This document shows positions 8,547 to 16,604 of a DNA stretch of 57,098 nt, piece by piece. The DNA is taken from the NCBI RefSeq assembly GCF_022829385.1, contig NZ_JAKSXX010000075.1:1-57098 (forward strand), written 5' to 3'. Origin of the DNA: Methylobacterium sp. J-070 (GTDB lineage: Bacteria; Pseudomonadota; Alphaproteobacteria; Rhizobiales; Beijerinckiaceae). The notes under the pieces are model-generated. The model saw nothing but the letters and a program-made list of their open reading frames with translations. It was not told where the DNA came from and made no database searches. Both the position numbers and the translations under genes were made by a program. The number at the start of each line of letters is the position of its first letter. The first letter of the stretch is position 1.

Positions 8547-8989
8547 CACGCCGCCCCCGCAGCGGTGTCGTCACTCGGCCCGCCTAGGTCGGCCGCGATC
8601 TTGGCGCGCTCAGGCCTCGTCTCGGCCAGCCGATAGGCGTGCAACTCGCGCGCGCCGAGCCTGGCACACGCCGCGAGCCAGCCGAGAAAGCCGGGATCGC
8701 CCGCCTCGCAAGCCCGAGCCGCTACGATCGAGGCCCGCCCTTGGTCATCCCGAGCAACCGCGAGGACGACCGCCGCCTGGTCGGCGACCAGGTCTGGAGC
8801 ATCGAGCGGCTGGACGACCACGACGTAGCGCCGACCGGAGCGACCGCGCCAAACGCTCATGGCGAGGCCAGGCGCGCCGCGCAGGCCGGCGTTCGTGCGC
8901 AAGCGCTCCTCGCGCACCGGGGAGCGGACGGCACGATCAGCCTTCAGCTCGCGCAGGGCGGCGGCCCAAGAGATGGTGCGGTTCGACAT
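8546..8989 (-). CDS. Hypothetical protein coupled to HNH nuclease
   Basis: The product has 147 residues when started at the ATG at 8989 (MSNRTISWAAALRELKADRAV). No family is recognised. It has a basic N-terminus, a beta-rich middle GRRYVVVVQPLDAPDL, then an alanine-rich helical half with a Cys residue (AARACEAGDPGFLGWLAACARLG). No membrane span or signal peptide is seen. Its stop overlaps the HNH start in a TGATG arrangement, so it is the first gene of that pair and probably acts with it. An additional upstream ATG at 9052 would add 21 residues, but without a better ribosome site. It is likely phage-derived. Confidence 0.55.
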   Translation of the reverse strand: MSNRTISWAAALRELKADRAVRSPVREERLRTNAGLRGAPGLAMSVWRGRSGRRYVVVVQPLDAPDLVADQAAVVLAVARDDQGRASIVAARACEAGDPGFLGWLAACARLGARELHAYRLAETRPERAKIAADLGGPSDDTAAGAA

Positions 8990-9217
8990 GCCCGCCCTCA
9001 CGCCGAAAGAGTGTGAGACGCGGCCCAGCACGGAACTGATGGCCGGCGGCACGCCACCCCTCTGGAACGGTGATCAGAAGATGGGAGGAGGGGGCGGATC
9101 TGAACTGGACTGCGTGAGTACATAGCGCGCCTCGGGCTGGCGGCGGGATCTGCCCCGCCACTGCCCCGACCCCGCACGCGGCCTCATGAGCCTGCGGGGC
9201 GACGCGATCGCCAGACC

Positions 9218-9476
9218 TTAAGCGTGCCCGTTGACGGCGCGCTTCAGCCAGATCCTACGGCTGCGCTCGTCTCCGATGGCCTGGGCTCCTCGAGGCCTAT
9301 CGTGCCCTGCATCAGATCGCCCCTCTTGTAGGAGGACCTTGAACGCGAAGGCCCCGTACTCGTGATCGGCTGATAATGCGCCTGCCGCGCAGGCCAGGAT
9401 CCCGCCGGTCGGCGCGCCCGTCGGTCAGGCGCACGTCGAGTACGGGCGGATTGGTGACGTTGCTCCAGCCAGCCAT
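9218..9476 (-). pseudogene. Possible frameshifted small phage-type gene
   Basis: From the ATG at 9476 one frame reads MAGWSNVTNPPVLDVRLTD. A shift by one base near 9416 then gives GAPTGGILACAAGALSADHE, which continues to a TAA at 9218. The joined reading is about 85 residues and has sensible composition, whereas either unshifted frame degenerates into Arg/Ser-rich noise. I do not recognise the family. The location, in the decayed DNA between the phage block and the export ATPase, suggests another phage relic. Confidence 0.3.
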
Positions 9477-9831
9477 ACTCAAGATGTTTCGCTCCCGACT
9501 TAGGCAAGCCAAGTGCTTCCTGGCATGACCATTCACACTCCAATCACGGCGCCAGTCCAGTCGAATATTGCTGCCAACCCGACAACCCTGTCGGCTCGAA
9601 ACTCCTTGGCTCAGGAGCCTGCGCGAGCGCTGCACGCGCGACTGAAGGGAGAAGGCGCTCCATGTGCTCGTTGAGCGGTACCGAGCGACATCACCCGGGA
9701 ATTTCAGTCCCTTCTTCACGACGGCGCCACGTGCCGGTCCCAGTCTATGAGCTCACCCGGCTCGACGCGGCTGATACTGAATCCGATGCGCTGGCTCTCG
9801 GCAGCCCTCGACGAGGCGCTTCGCGCCCCTG

Positions 9832-9917
9832 GTGGATGCGGCCATAATCGCCCGAGTGCGATTCAGCATGAGCGACACGCGGGTATCGCTGATCCGCACC
9901 GGCGGCCGGTGCCGGGG
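9832..9917 (+). pseudogene. Decayed HNH nuclease fragment
   Basis: One frame reads VDAAIIARVR and, after a one-base shift near 9862-9872, the next reads RHAGIADPHRRPVPG. The intact HNH protein at 8154-8546 has VDVGVIARVR followed four residues later by RHVGIADPHRRPFPG, so most positions agree. No N-terminal HNH part is visible upstream. It is on the strand opposite to the intact gene. It is a relic and makes no product. Confidence 0.6.
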
Positions 9918-10028
9918 CGATCTGATGGTAGTCGCCCCTCCAAGTTTGGCCACCTTCGCGCGCTAGCGCCTCCGGAACGGCCATCGATGGCTGACGATGG
10001 CTTACCGTCTGTCGGGAGAGCGGTCCCC

Positions 10029-10682
10029 GTGATCCGTTTCGAGAAAGTCACCAAGATCTACCGGACCAACGGGCATCCTCGGATCATCCTGGACCAAGCC
10101 TCGTTCACCCTGAAGCCGGGCATCTCGTACGGCATCCTCGGCATCAACGGCGCCGGCAAGTCGACGACGATGCGCCTCATCGCCGGGACCGAGGACGCGT
10201 CGAAGGGAAAGATCCAGCGTGACCGGAGGGTGTCCTGGCCTCTGGGCTTCGCCGGCGGCTTCCATCCCAAGATGACCGGTCGCGACAACGTCATGTTCGT
10301 GGCCCGGATCTACGGGGAGGACCCGCGCAAGGTCCTCGACTTCGTCGAGGATTTCTCCGAACTCGGCAGCTACCTCGAAGCTCCGATCTACACCTACTCC
10401 TCGGGCATGGGCGCACGGCTCGCCTTCGGCATGAGCATGGCGATCCCGTTCGACTGCTACCTGATCGACGAGATCACCTCGGTCGGCGACGCGCGCTTCT
10501 CCAAGCGCTGCGACGAGGTCTTCGCCCAGCGCTGCAAGCACGCCGACATCATCATGATCTCACACTCGATGGAGACGATCCGCCAGTGGTGCACCCACGG
10601 CCTGGTCCTGCTCAACGGGCGCGCGATCATCTATGAGGATGTCGACGACGCGATCGAGGTCTACAAGCGCCTCAACGCCTGA
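10029..10682 (+). CDS. Polysaccharide export ABC transporter ATPase (KpsT-like)
   Basis: The 217-residue ATPase has Walker A GINGAGKST (residues 38-46), a short Q-loop region, the KpsT-type signature YSSGMGARLAFG, Walker B CYLIDEITSVGD and the switch His in MISHSMETIRQW. Length and signature fit the capsule/LPS export branch (KpsT/Wzt without the C-terminal carbohydrate-binding domain). It should power the permease at 892-1686. I choose the GTG at 10029 because GGGAGAG lies eight bases upstream and the family starts at this point; a longer frame runs in from the relic DNA upstream, and an ATG at 9987 would add 14 residues. Its separation by more than 8 kb from the permease is unusual. Confidence 0.88.
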   Translation: MIRFEKVTKIYRTNGHPRIILDQASFTLKPGISYGILGINGAGKSTTMRLIAGTEDASKGKIQRDRRVSWPLGFAGGFHPKMTGRDNVMFVARIYGEDPRKVLDFVEDFSELGSYLEAPIYTYSSGMGARLAFGMSMAIPFDCYLIDEITSVGDARFSKRCDEVFAQRCKHADIIMISHSMETIRQWCTHGLVLLNGRAIIYEDVDDAIEVYKRLNA

Positions 10683-11025
10683 GGTGTCGTCGGGGCGCAA
10701 ACGGCTGACGTGCTGAGCGGAAACGGCGGGATGGCTTCTCGCCGGCCACGATCCGATCGGCTTTGCCCGTATCGAAGTGGGCATATCCAGCTGTCGATTA
10801 TAGGCGCCGGCTTGGCGCAGGTGCCTCAGCTAAGACTGCCGCCCAGGAAATTCCCTGTACCTTTCCCTGGTGCAGGGAGCGGCGTAGGGCGCGCGTTCAC
10901 CGATGATCGCCCCTCGCGAGATCAACGTCCGACCGCCGCAGCTTGAAGATCCATCGCCAGCGCGTGCCGCTCTGCACCTGTTGTCCGTCCGAGTCCTGAC
11001 CTGAAAGCACCGGGACCGCTCCGGT
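10683..11025. other. Gene-free gap between convergent genes
   Basis: These 343 bases lie between the ends of the export ATPase and the nucleotide-sugar dehydratase. I see no supported coding frame, no RNA gene and no strong terminator hairpin. Confidence 0.4.
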
Positions 11026-13026
11026 TCAGCCGATCGCCGCCGGGGCAGCCCCTGCGAGCGGTCCGGCCTCGACCGTCGCGCCGTCGACCGCTGCGGATGA
11101 GCCTCCGGCCCGCTGGGCATGGCGCTCCCGGAAATGCGGCACCGCCGCCTCGAACACCGCCTCCGCGGCGCCCCGGTCGCCCGCCGCCACGGCCGCGCGC
11201 AGCTGCGTCACCCAGGCATCGAGCCGCGCCCGGTCGGCGAAGACCGGCCGCGCCGCCATCACCCCGTCGATGCCCGGCAGGGCGACGCGGGGCTCCTCGC
11301 GGGCGAACAGGATCTCGTTGAGCCGCTCCCCGGGCCGGGCGCCGGTGAAGGCGATCTCGATCTCCGCGCCCGGCTCGAACCCGGCGAGCCGGATCATCCG
11401 GTCGGCGAGGTCGGCGATCCGCACCGGCTGGCCCATCTTCAGGACGTAGACCGCGGCGCGCGCGGTATCCGGGTCGGCCCGGGCCTCCCCGTCGGCGTGG
11501 GAGGCCGCGGTGAGAACGAGGTCGCAGGCCTCGCGCACGGTCATGAAGTAGCGGACCATGTCGGGGTGGGTCACCGTCACCGGCCCGCCCCGGGCGATCT
11601 GAGCCTTGAACACCGGCACCACCGAGCCGACGGAGCCCAGGACGTTGCCGAAGCGCACGGCGATCAGCCGGGTCGGGGGGTCGCGCGTCGCGGAAGGCTC
11701 GGCGTCGAGGGCCTGGGCGACCATCTCGGCGAAGCGCTTCGTGACCCCGAGCTGCGAGACCGGCTCGATCGCCTTGTCGGTGGAGATCATCACCAGCGCC
11801 CGGGCGCCCGCCGCCACCGCCGCCTCGGCGACGTGGATCGAGCCGAACACGTTGGTCTTGATGCCCTCCTGCCAGTCGCGCTCCAGATAGGGCACCTGCT
11901 TCAGCGCGGCGGCGTGCAGCACGTAGTCCGGCCGGAACCCGGCGATGACCTCGTGCACCCGCGCCCGGTCGCGGATATCGGCCAGCACGCCGGTGACCGT
12001 CGCCTCCGCGGAGAGGATCGCCGGATGGCTGAGGATGCCGTGCAGGGCCGGCTCGGAGGAATCGAGCACCAGCACGGCGGCCGCCCCGAAGGCCACGGCC
12101 CGCAGGCAGATCTCGGAGCCGATCGAGCCGCCGCCGCCCGTCACCACGACCCGGCGGCCGGCGAGGAACGCCTCCAGCCGCGGCCGGTCGATGGCGACCG
12201 TGGGCCGGAGCAGCAGGTCCTCGATCTCCAGAGGTGCCAGTTCCGGCCCCTGCGTGCCCTCGCCGAGACTCGCCACCCGGGCCAGGGGCAGGCCGAGCCG
12301 GCGGGCCCGGGCGATGAGGTCGTCGGGGGCGGCCTCCGGGACGAGGGCGCTGGGGGCGGCCACGAGCCGGCGCACCGGCTCGCCGCGGGCGCCGAGATCG
12401 GCCACCACCCGCTCGAGGTCCGGGAATCCCCCGAGCACCGGCACGCCGCGCATGAACTGGCCGCGCTCGTCGGCCCGGGGCGAGAGGATGCCCCGGGGCG
12501 CGAGCTTCCGCACCGAGCCCGCCTCGATCGCCCGGATCAGCACGTCGATGTCGGCGCCGCGTCCGAGCAGCAGGGTCGGGACGGTGGCGGCGCGGGCGCT
12601 GGACTGCCGGGAGCGCGTGTCCTTCAGGTAGCGGAACGCCAGACGCGTGCCGCCCAGGAAGAAGATCTGCAGGACCCAGTAGAGCAGGATCGCGATCTTG
12701 CCGAAGAAGTAGAAGCCGTACAGGTCGGCCGAGACCAGGACCCAGTCGATCACCAGCAGGGCCAGCGCCAGGACGCTCGCCGCCCGGACGATGCCGGCGA
12801 GATCCTGCAGGGAGGCGAAGCGCCACTTGGTCCGGTAGAGCCGGAAGCGGCCGTAGACCAGGCCGGCGAGGAGCAGGAAGGGCGGCAGCAGCAGGGGCAG
12901 GGCGTGCAGCCGCTCGGCCAGCATGCTGCCCTGGAAGCGGAACAGGAAGGTGAGCACCACGGCGGCAGCGGTCGCCGCGAGGTCGTGGGTCACCATCACC
13001 GCGGTCTTGTAGAGGCGCTGCTGCAT
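11026..13026 (-). CDS. FlaA1/CapD-like membrane nucleotide-sugar 4,6-dehydratase/epimerase
   Basis: The 666-residue protein has the two-part plan of WbpM/PglF/CapD. About four hydrophobic segments fill residues 1-130, a first Rossmann-like domain follows, and the catalytic SDR domain starts with VTGGGGSIGSE (about 296-305). The SDR domain has LDSSEPAL (NAD ribose binding), HAAALKQVPYLE (371-382) and STDKAIEP (415-422), then K430. These enzymes convert UDP-GlcNAc-type sugars to 4-keto-6-deoxy sugars for surface glycans. The classical family Met at the position of the SDR tyrosine reads Leu here (L426). It converges on the export ATPase and fits the polysaccharide theme. The substrate is not determined. 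Confidence 0.9.
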   Translation of the reverse strand: MQQRLYKTAVMVTHDLAATAAAVVLTFLFRFQGSMLAERLHALPLLLPPFLLLAGLVYGRFRLYRTKWRFASLQDLAGIVRAASVLALALLVIDWVLVSADLYGFYFFGKIAILLYWVLQIFFLGGTRLAFRYLKDTRSRQSSARAATVPTLLLGRGADIDVLIRAIEAGSVRKLAPRGILSPRADERGQFMRGVPVLGGFPDLERVVADLGARGEPVRRLVAAPSALVPEAAPDDLIARARRLGLPLARVASLGEGTQGPELAPLEIEDLLLRPTVAIDRPRLEAFLAGRRVVVTGGGGSIGSEICLRAVAFGAAAVLVLDSSEPALHGILSHPAILSAEATVTGVLADIRDRARVHEVIAGFRPDYVLHAAALKQVPYLERDWQEGIKTNVFGSIHVAEAAVAAGARALVMISTDKAIEPVSQLGVTKRFAEMVAQALDAEPSATRDPPTRLIAVRFGNVLGSVGSVVPVFKAQIARGGPVTVTHPDMVRYFMTVREACDLVLTAASHADGEARADPDTARAAVYVLKMGQPVRIADLADRMIRLAGFEPGAEIEIAFTGARPGERLNEILFAREEPRVALPGIDGVMAARPVFADRARLDAWVTQLRAAVAAGDRGAAEAVFEAAVPHFRERHAQRAGGSSAAVDGATVEAGPLAGAAPAAIG

Positions 13027-13128
13027 CGGGTGCCGGATGGGATGCCGCGGGGTATCCGCCGCGGCACCGGCCCTGTCAACGCGCGGCCGCCCCGCACGCC
13101 CCCCGGGACGCGCGACGGCCCGGGCGGG

Positions 13129-13287
13129 CTACCGGACGAGCGCGCCGGAGAACCCGGTCTTGAAGTTCTTCCGGTAAATGCGGCCCTTCACCGGGTCGAG
13201 CTTGTCGACCAGCAGCAGCCGGACGCGTTCGTTGAAGTCTTCCGTGGTCACGGTCTGTGCTCGACCGGTAATCAAGGTTCTGGCCAT
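13129..13287 (-). CDS. Small basic hypothetical protein (about 52 aa)
   Basis: The minus strand holds a short intact frame reading MARTLITGRAQTVTTEDFNE and ending TGFSGALVR, with a GGAGG five bases before the second of two adjacent ATGs. It is 52-53 residues, basic, without signal peptide or membrane span, and predicted as a helix around FNERVRLLLVDKLDPVKGRIY. The good ribosome site and sensible codon use speak for a real gene. It lies about 100 bases upstream of the sugar dehydratase on the same strand. Function unknown. Confidence 0.5.
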   Translation of the reverse strand: MARTLITGRAQTVTTEDFNERVRLLLVDKLDPVKGRIYRKNFKTGFSGALVR

Positions 13288-13393
13288 CATCGCCTCCGCG
13301 TCAGCGCCCAGGGCACAGGATTGCGCGGAGGGTCTGTTAGACTTGGGGTGCGGGCGGCCGATTACAATCGGGACGGGCGACGAACCGGCCGGA

Positions 13394-14245
13394 TCAGGTC
13401 AGCGCCCGGGCCGCGGCGCCGGCCGCGTCGTCCACCCGGTCGATGTCCGGGGCCTCGATGTGCCGGTACCGCGCCTGGATCAGACCGAAAGCCCCGAAGG
13501 CGGCGTGGCCCGCGGCCGCGAGGCCGAGCAGCACCCAGCCGTAGGGCTGGGCGCGCAGCAGCGCGAAGGCCTCGGACAGCCCCTTGGCGTCGGAGGAGCG
13601 CTGGTGCCACGCCGCCGCCACCAGGAAGCCGCCGATGATCAGGAAGGCCAGGCCCCGCGCCGCGTAGCCGAACCGGCCGATCGGGCCGGCCCAGCGCGAG
13701 CGCGCCTGCGCATCGAGGGCGAGCCGGTCGGTGACGTCGCCGCGCCAGGCCTTGCCGAGGAAGCCGAAGCCGCCGCCGACGACCGCGAGGCCGCCCAGCG
13801 CCACCAGCCAGCGGCCGAACGGCTTGGCCAGCAGCCACGCGGTCCAGTCGTGCATGCCGTCGCCGCCGCCCTGGCCCAGACCGAGGCTGAGCGAGGCCGC
13901 GCTGACGGCGAGCCCGAGATAGAGCCCGGCGCTGATCAGGTGGGCGCCCCGCACCGCGAGGCCCTTGGCCGACGTGCCCCGGCGGTCCGCGTCGGTGATC
14001 CCCTCGACGAGCCTCCAGAGGGCGAAGCCGCAGAGGCCGAGCGCGATGAGCCCGACGACGACCGCGCCGAACGGCCCGGCCATCACGGCGCGCAGGGCGT
14101 CCTTGCTGTCGCCGGCCCGCCCGCCGTGACCGAGGGCCGCCAGCAGGGCGAGGCCCCCGACCACCAAGTAGACCACGCCCCGGGCGCCGTAGCCGAGGCG
14201 GGCGATGCGCTCGATCGTGTTGCGGCCGCCCAGAACGACCCTCAT
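13394..14245 (-). CDS. DUF1206 integral membrane protein
   Basis: This 283-residue protein has three repeats of a pair of membrane helices, each introduced by an ARLGYGARGVVYLVVG-like motif. They begin at about residue 15 (ARLGYGARGVVYLVVGG), about 100 (AVRGAHLISAGLYLGL) and about 190 (GRFGYAARGLAFLIIGG). This triplicated architecture defines DUF1206. The role is unknown; members are frequent in alphaproteobacteria and actinobacteria. It is encoded alone, with about 100 bases on each side, so probably has its own transcript. The product should be wholly in the inner membrane with six spans. Confidence 0.88.
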   Translation of the reverse strand: MRVVLGGRNTIERIARLGYGARGVVYLVVGGLALLAALGHGGRAGDSKDALRAVMAGPFGAVVVGLIALGLCGFALWRLVEGITDADRRGTSAKGLAVRGAHLISAGLYLGLAVSAASLSLGLGQGGGDGMHDWTAWLLAKPFGRWLVALGGLAVVGGGFGFLGKAWRGDVTDRLALDAQARSRWAGPIGRFGYAARGLAFLIIGGFLVAAAWHQRSSDAKGLSEAFALLRAQPYGWVLLGLAAAGHAAFGAFGLIQARYRHIEAPDIDRVDDAAGAAARALT

Positions 14246-14378
14246 CGGCAGGCGCGGGATACGGGGGCTCGGGGGTTCGGCGCGGGCGACATCGAGGGGC
14301 GGCCTCCGGTGAAGCGGGACCGGTCAACGCCCGGCGGCCCGCACCCGATCCGTTGCCGGCGCATCGGATCCAGCCCGC

Positions 14379-14720
14379 CTACATCGGTGTCCGATCGGCC
14401 CGGCCGGCGAGCGCCACGTAGAAGCCGAGCCCGTCCTGTGCCGGAAGGGTCTGCAGGCGTTCGATCAGGCCGCGGCGCTTCGCGTCGAGGAGCAGGCGTC
14501 CCGCCGGCTGGAACAGGGTCTCGCCGCCGCCCTCCGGGGGCGGATCGAGCCGGATCGCCACGGTCTTGCCCTTGGCGAAGCGGCTGCGCTCCAGCATGTC
14601 CTTGAGCGAGGCCTCGGCGGTCGCCCGGTTGGTGCCGCGCAGGTCGAGCACCGAATCCGCGTCCGTCACCCCGAGGGACCCGCGCAGCTTGGCCGCATAG
14701 AAATCTTCGAAATGGGGCAA
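14379..14720 (-). CDS. Small hypothetical protein, faintly Smr-like
   Basis: A 113-residue frame starts at TTG (14720), which has AAGG nine bases upstream, and reads LPHFEDFYAAKLRGSLGVTD. The segment DSVLDLRGTNRATAEASLKDML recalls the LDLHG...A...L opening of Smr nuclease domains, and KTVAIRLDPPPEGGGETLF could correspond to the next strand. The conserved Smr His is Arg here, so similarity is weak and I do not assign a function. It follows, on the same strand, an unrelated Arg-rich hypothetical. No membrane part or signal peptide is present. Confidence 0.5.
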   Translation of the reverse strand: MPHFEDFYAAKLRGSLGVTDADSVLDLRGTNRATAEASLKDMLERSRFAKGKTVAIRLDPPPEGGGETLFQPAGRLLLDAKRRGLIERLQTLPAQDGLGFYVALAGRADRTPM

Positions 14721-14767
14721 GTCGGTGCCTTGATGCTTCGTCGATCGGTGAGGTGGGGTGCGGCCGC

Positions 14768-15121
14768 TCAGAAGGCGAGGGTGCGGTCGATGTCGGGCAG
14801 CGCCCCGGTGCCGTCGAGCCGGAAGGCCGCCACGCGCCATCCGTCCCCCGCCCGCCACCGGCCCTCGCCCTCGCCCTCGCGGCCGCGGTCCGGGCGCATC
14901 GTCGCGGGGGAAAGCCCCCCGGCGACGCGGCGCGGATCCGCGGCGTCGCCGATTCGTCGGATCGGCCCGGCGACGATCGCCCGATGCCGCCTCCGCGGCG
15001 GCGCCATGGGCACGGGTCGGCCATCGAGGAGCGCCCGGCGCCCGTGCTCCGGCGGGCGCTCCACCCCGAGCATGACCTCGGACACCTCCATCCCCGCGTC
15101 GCGCGTCGCCGCCAGAGCCAT
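14768..15121 (-). CDS. Hypothetical Arg/Gly-rich protein
   Basis: The 117-residue product starts MALAATRDAGMEVSEVMLGV with a GGGGG ribosome-site-like run eight bases before the ATG. It is rich in Arg, Pro and Gly and contains REGEGEGRWRAGDGWRVAAF near the C-terminus. I see no known motif, signal peptide or span. It lies 47 bases upstream of the next small gene on the same strand, so the two could be co-transcribed. In this GC-rich DNA an open frame of this size can occur by chance, so confidence is limited. Confidence 0.4.
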   Translation of the reverse strand: MALAATRDAGMEVSEVMLGVERPPEHGRRALLDGRPVPMAPPRRRHRAIVAGPIRRIGDAADPRRVAGGLSPATMRPDRGREGEGEGRWRAGDGWRVAAFRLDGTGALPDIDRTLAF

Positions 15122-15307
15122 TGTCGACCCCCATCCCGGCCCGATGGTAGCACCGGGCCTGCCGCCCGCAACAGCAGCGGCTGGGCGACCGCCGGCCCGG
15201 AGCGGCGACCCGCAGGGTCCAGCCGGCCTCCCGGCCTCAGACCTCGATTCCTGCGCGATCGGCCGGGACCGGAGGCCGGGCCCGGGGCAGGCCGCCCGGC
15301 GACGGGC

Positions 15308-16519
15308 TCAGTCGGCGGCGAGTTGCACCGTCGCGAGCGCCGCACCGGCGTCCAGGAAGCGTTGCGGATCCACCGGCTCGCCGTCGATGCGGGTCTCGTA
15401 GTGCAGGTGCGCCCCCGTGGAGCGCCCGGTCGAGCCGACATAGCCGATCACGTCGCCCGCGGCGACGCGCTGGCCCGGATGGACCGCGATCCGGGCGAGA
15501 TGGCCGAACCGGGTCGTCAGGCCGCGGCCATGGTCGAGCTCGACCATGTTGCCGTAGCCGCCGGCGAACTCCGCGGCGGCCACGCGGCCGGGGGCGGTGG
15601 CGCGGGCGGGCTCGCCGTACTCCGCCTTCAGGTCGAGGCCCGTGTGCAGGGCGAAGCCGCGGGTGAACGGGTCGAGGCGGGTGCCGAACGGGCTCGACAC
15701 GGGCGCGTCGTGCCGGATCGGGCGGCTCAGGGGCAGGGCCGCGGCGAGCCGGCGCAGCCGCTCGCCGTCGCCGAGCGTCCGGCGGGCCAGCGCGACGCCG
15801 GCCTCGAAACCGGCGCCGTCCAGAATCCTCGGGTCGAGGGCGACCAGCGGACCGCCGACGCCCGCGGTCGGGCCGGGCGCGTCGAAGCGCCCGGGGTTGA
15901 GACCGGTCCGGCCGATCACGCCGCGCAGCCGCCGGACCTCGTCGCCGGCCCGCCCGGTCAGGCGGGCGAGGTGCTCGCCCTGCGCCGCCTGAAGGCCGTC
16001 GAGGCGGGCCTCCAGCCGGATGAGCCCGAGTTCGGTCTCGCGCGCACCCTGGCGGGGCAGGGGGCGCACGGCCGTGCGCGGGGGCTGATCGTCCCCGGAT
16101 GGGCGCAGGAGGAGTCCGTCGTCGGGTTCGCCGCCGGCCGCATCGCGCCGCGCCGGCAGCGCGCCGGTGGTGACCGGGTCGGACGGGACGGGCCGCGCGA
16201 GGCCGGCCAGGGCCGCGGCGCGGCGCTCCAGTTCGGCCTGACGCTCCAGTGCCGCCGACACCCGCTCGACCAGGCCCGATTCGGCGCCGTCACGGTCGCG
16301 GCGGTCGCGTTCGAGCCGGTCCTGGAGGGCACCGATCCGCGCCTCGTAGGCATCCCGCAGGGCGGCCTGCCGGGCCACGAACCCGGCGAGCACGTCGTCG
16401 TGGAACACGATCAGGTAGGAGGCGCCCAGCGCCCAGACGAGGGCGAGCCCGAGGCAGCCGGCGAGCCAGGGCGCGGCCGTCCGGGACATGAGGCGCGAGA
16501 AGATCTTCGAGAATTGCAT
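15308..16519 (-). CDS. M23-family metallopeptidase, membrane-anchored with coiled coil
   Basis: The 403-residue protein has a hydrophobic anchor at about residues 20-42 and a coiled-coil region rich in Arg/Glu/Ala to about 100. A low-complexity linker and a second helical part lead to a C-terminal M23/LytM domain. The domain keeps the zinc ligands HTGLD (around 295-299) and HLH in STGAHLHYE, plus the FGHL loop, so it should be an active endopeptidase or an activator of peptidoglycan hydrolases acting in the periplasm. I start at the ATG of MQFSKIF rather than ten codons upstream. It lies downstream of bcp and is separated from it by a terminator-like hairpin. Confidence 0.88.
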   Translation of the reverse strand: MQFSKIFSRLMSRTAAPWLAGCLGLALVWALGASYLIVFHDDVLAGFVARQAALRDAYEARIGALQDRLERDRRDRDGAESGLVERVSAALERQAELERRAAALAGLARPVPSDPVTTGALPARRDAAGGEPDDGLLLRPSGDDQPPRTAVRPLPRQGARETELGLIRLEARLDGLQAAQGEHLARLTGRAGDEVRRLRGVIGRTGLNPGRFDAPGPTAGVGGPLVALDPRILDGAGFEAGVALARRTLGDGERLRRLAAALPLSRPIRHDAPVSSPFGTRLDPFTRGFALHTGLDLKAEYGEPARATAPGRVAAAEFAGGYGNMVELDHGRGLTTRFGHLARIAVHPGQRVAAGDVIGYVGSTGRSTGAHLHYETRIDGEPVDPQRFLDAGAALATVQLAAD

Positions 16520-16565
16520 CGGGACGGCCCCGCGGAGGCCGTCATTCAATACTGAGTAAGGTTAA

Positions 16566-16597
16566 GGATCCGTCGAGAGCCTCGTGGAGACGGATCC
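16566..16597 (-). terminator. Terminator-like hairpin after bcp
   Basis: A perfect 9-bp stem GGATCCGTC/GACGGATCC with a 14-base loop lies just past the bcp stop. In the minus direction it is followed by the pyrimidine-rich TTAACCTTACTC. It lies between bcp and the M23 peptidase gene. Confidence 0.5.
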
Positions 16598-16604
16598 TCT
16601 TCCC

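Noticed and set aside
11119..13638. Long plus-strand frame across the sugar dehydratase
   Set aside because: It is antisense to a clearly recognisable enzyme and has low-complexity composition.
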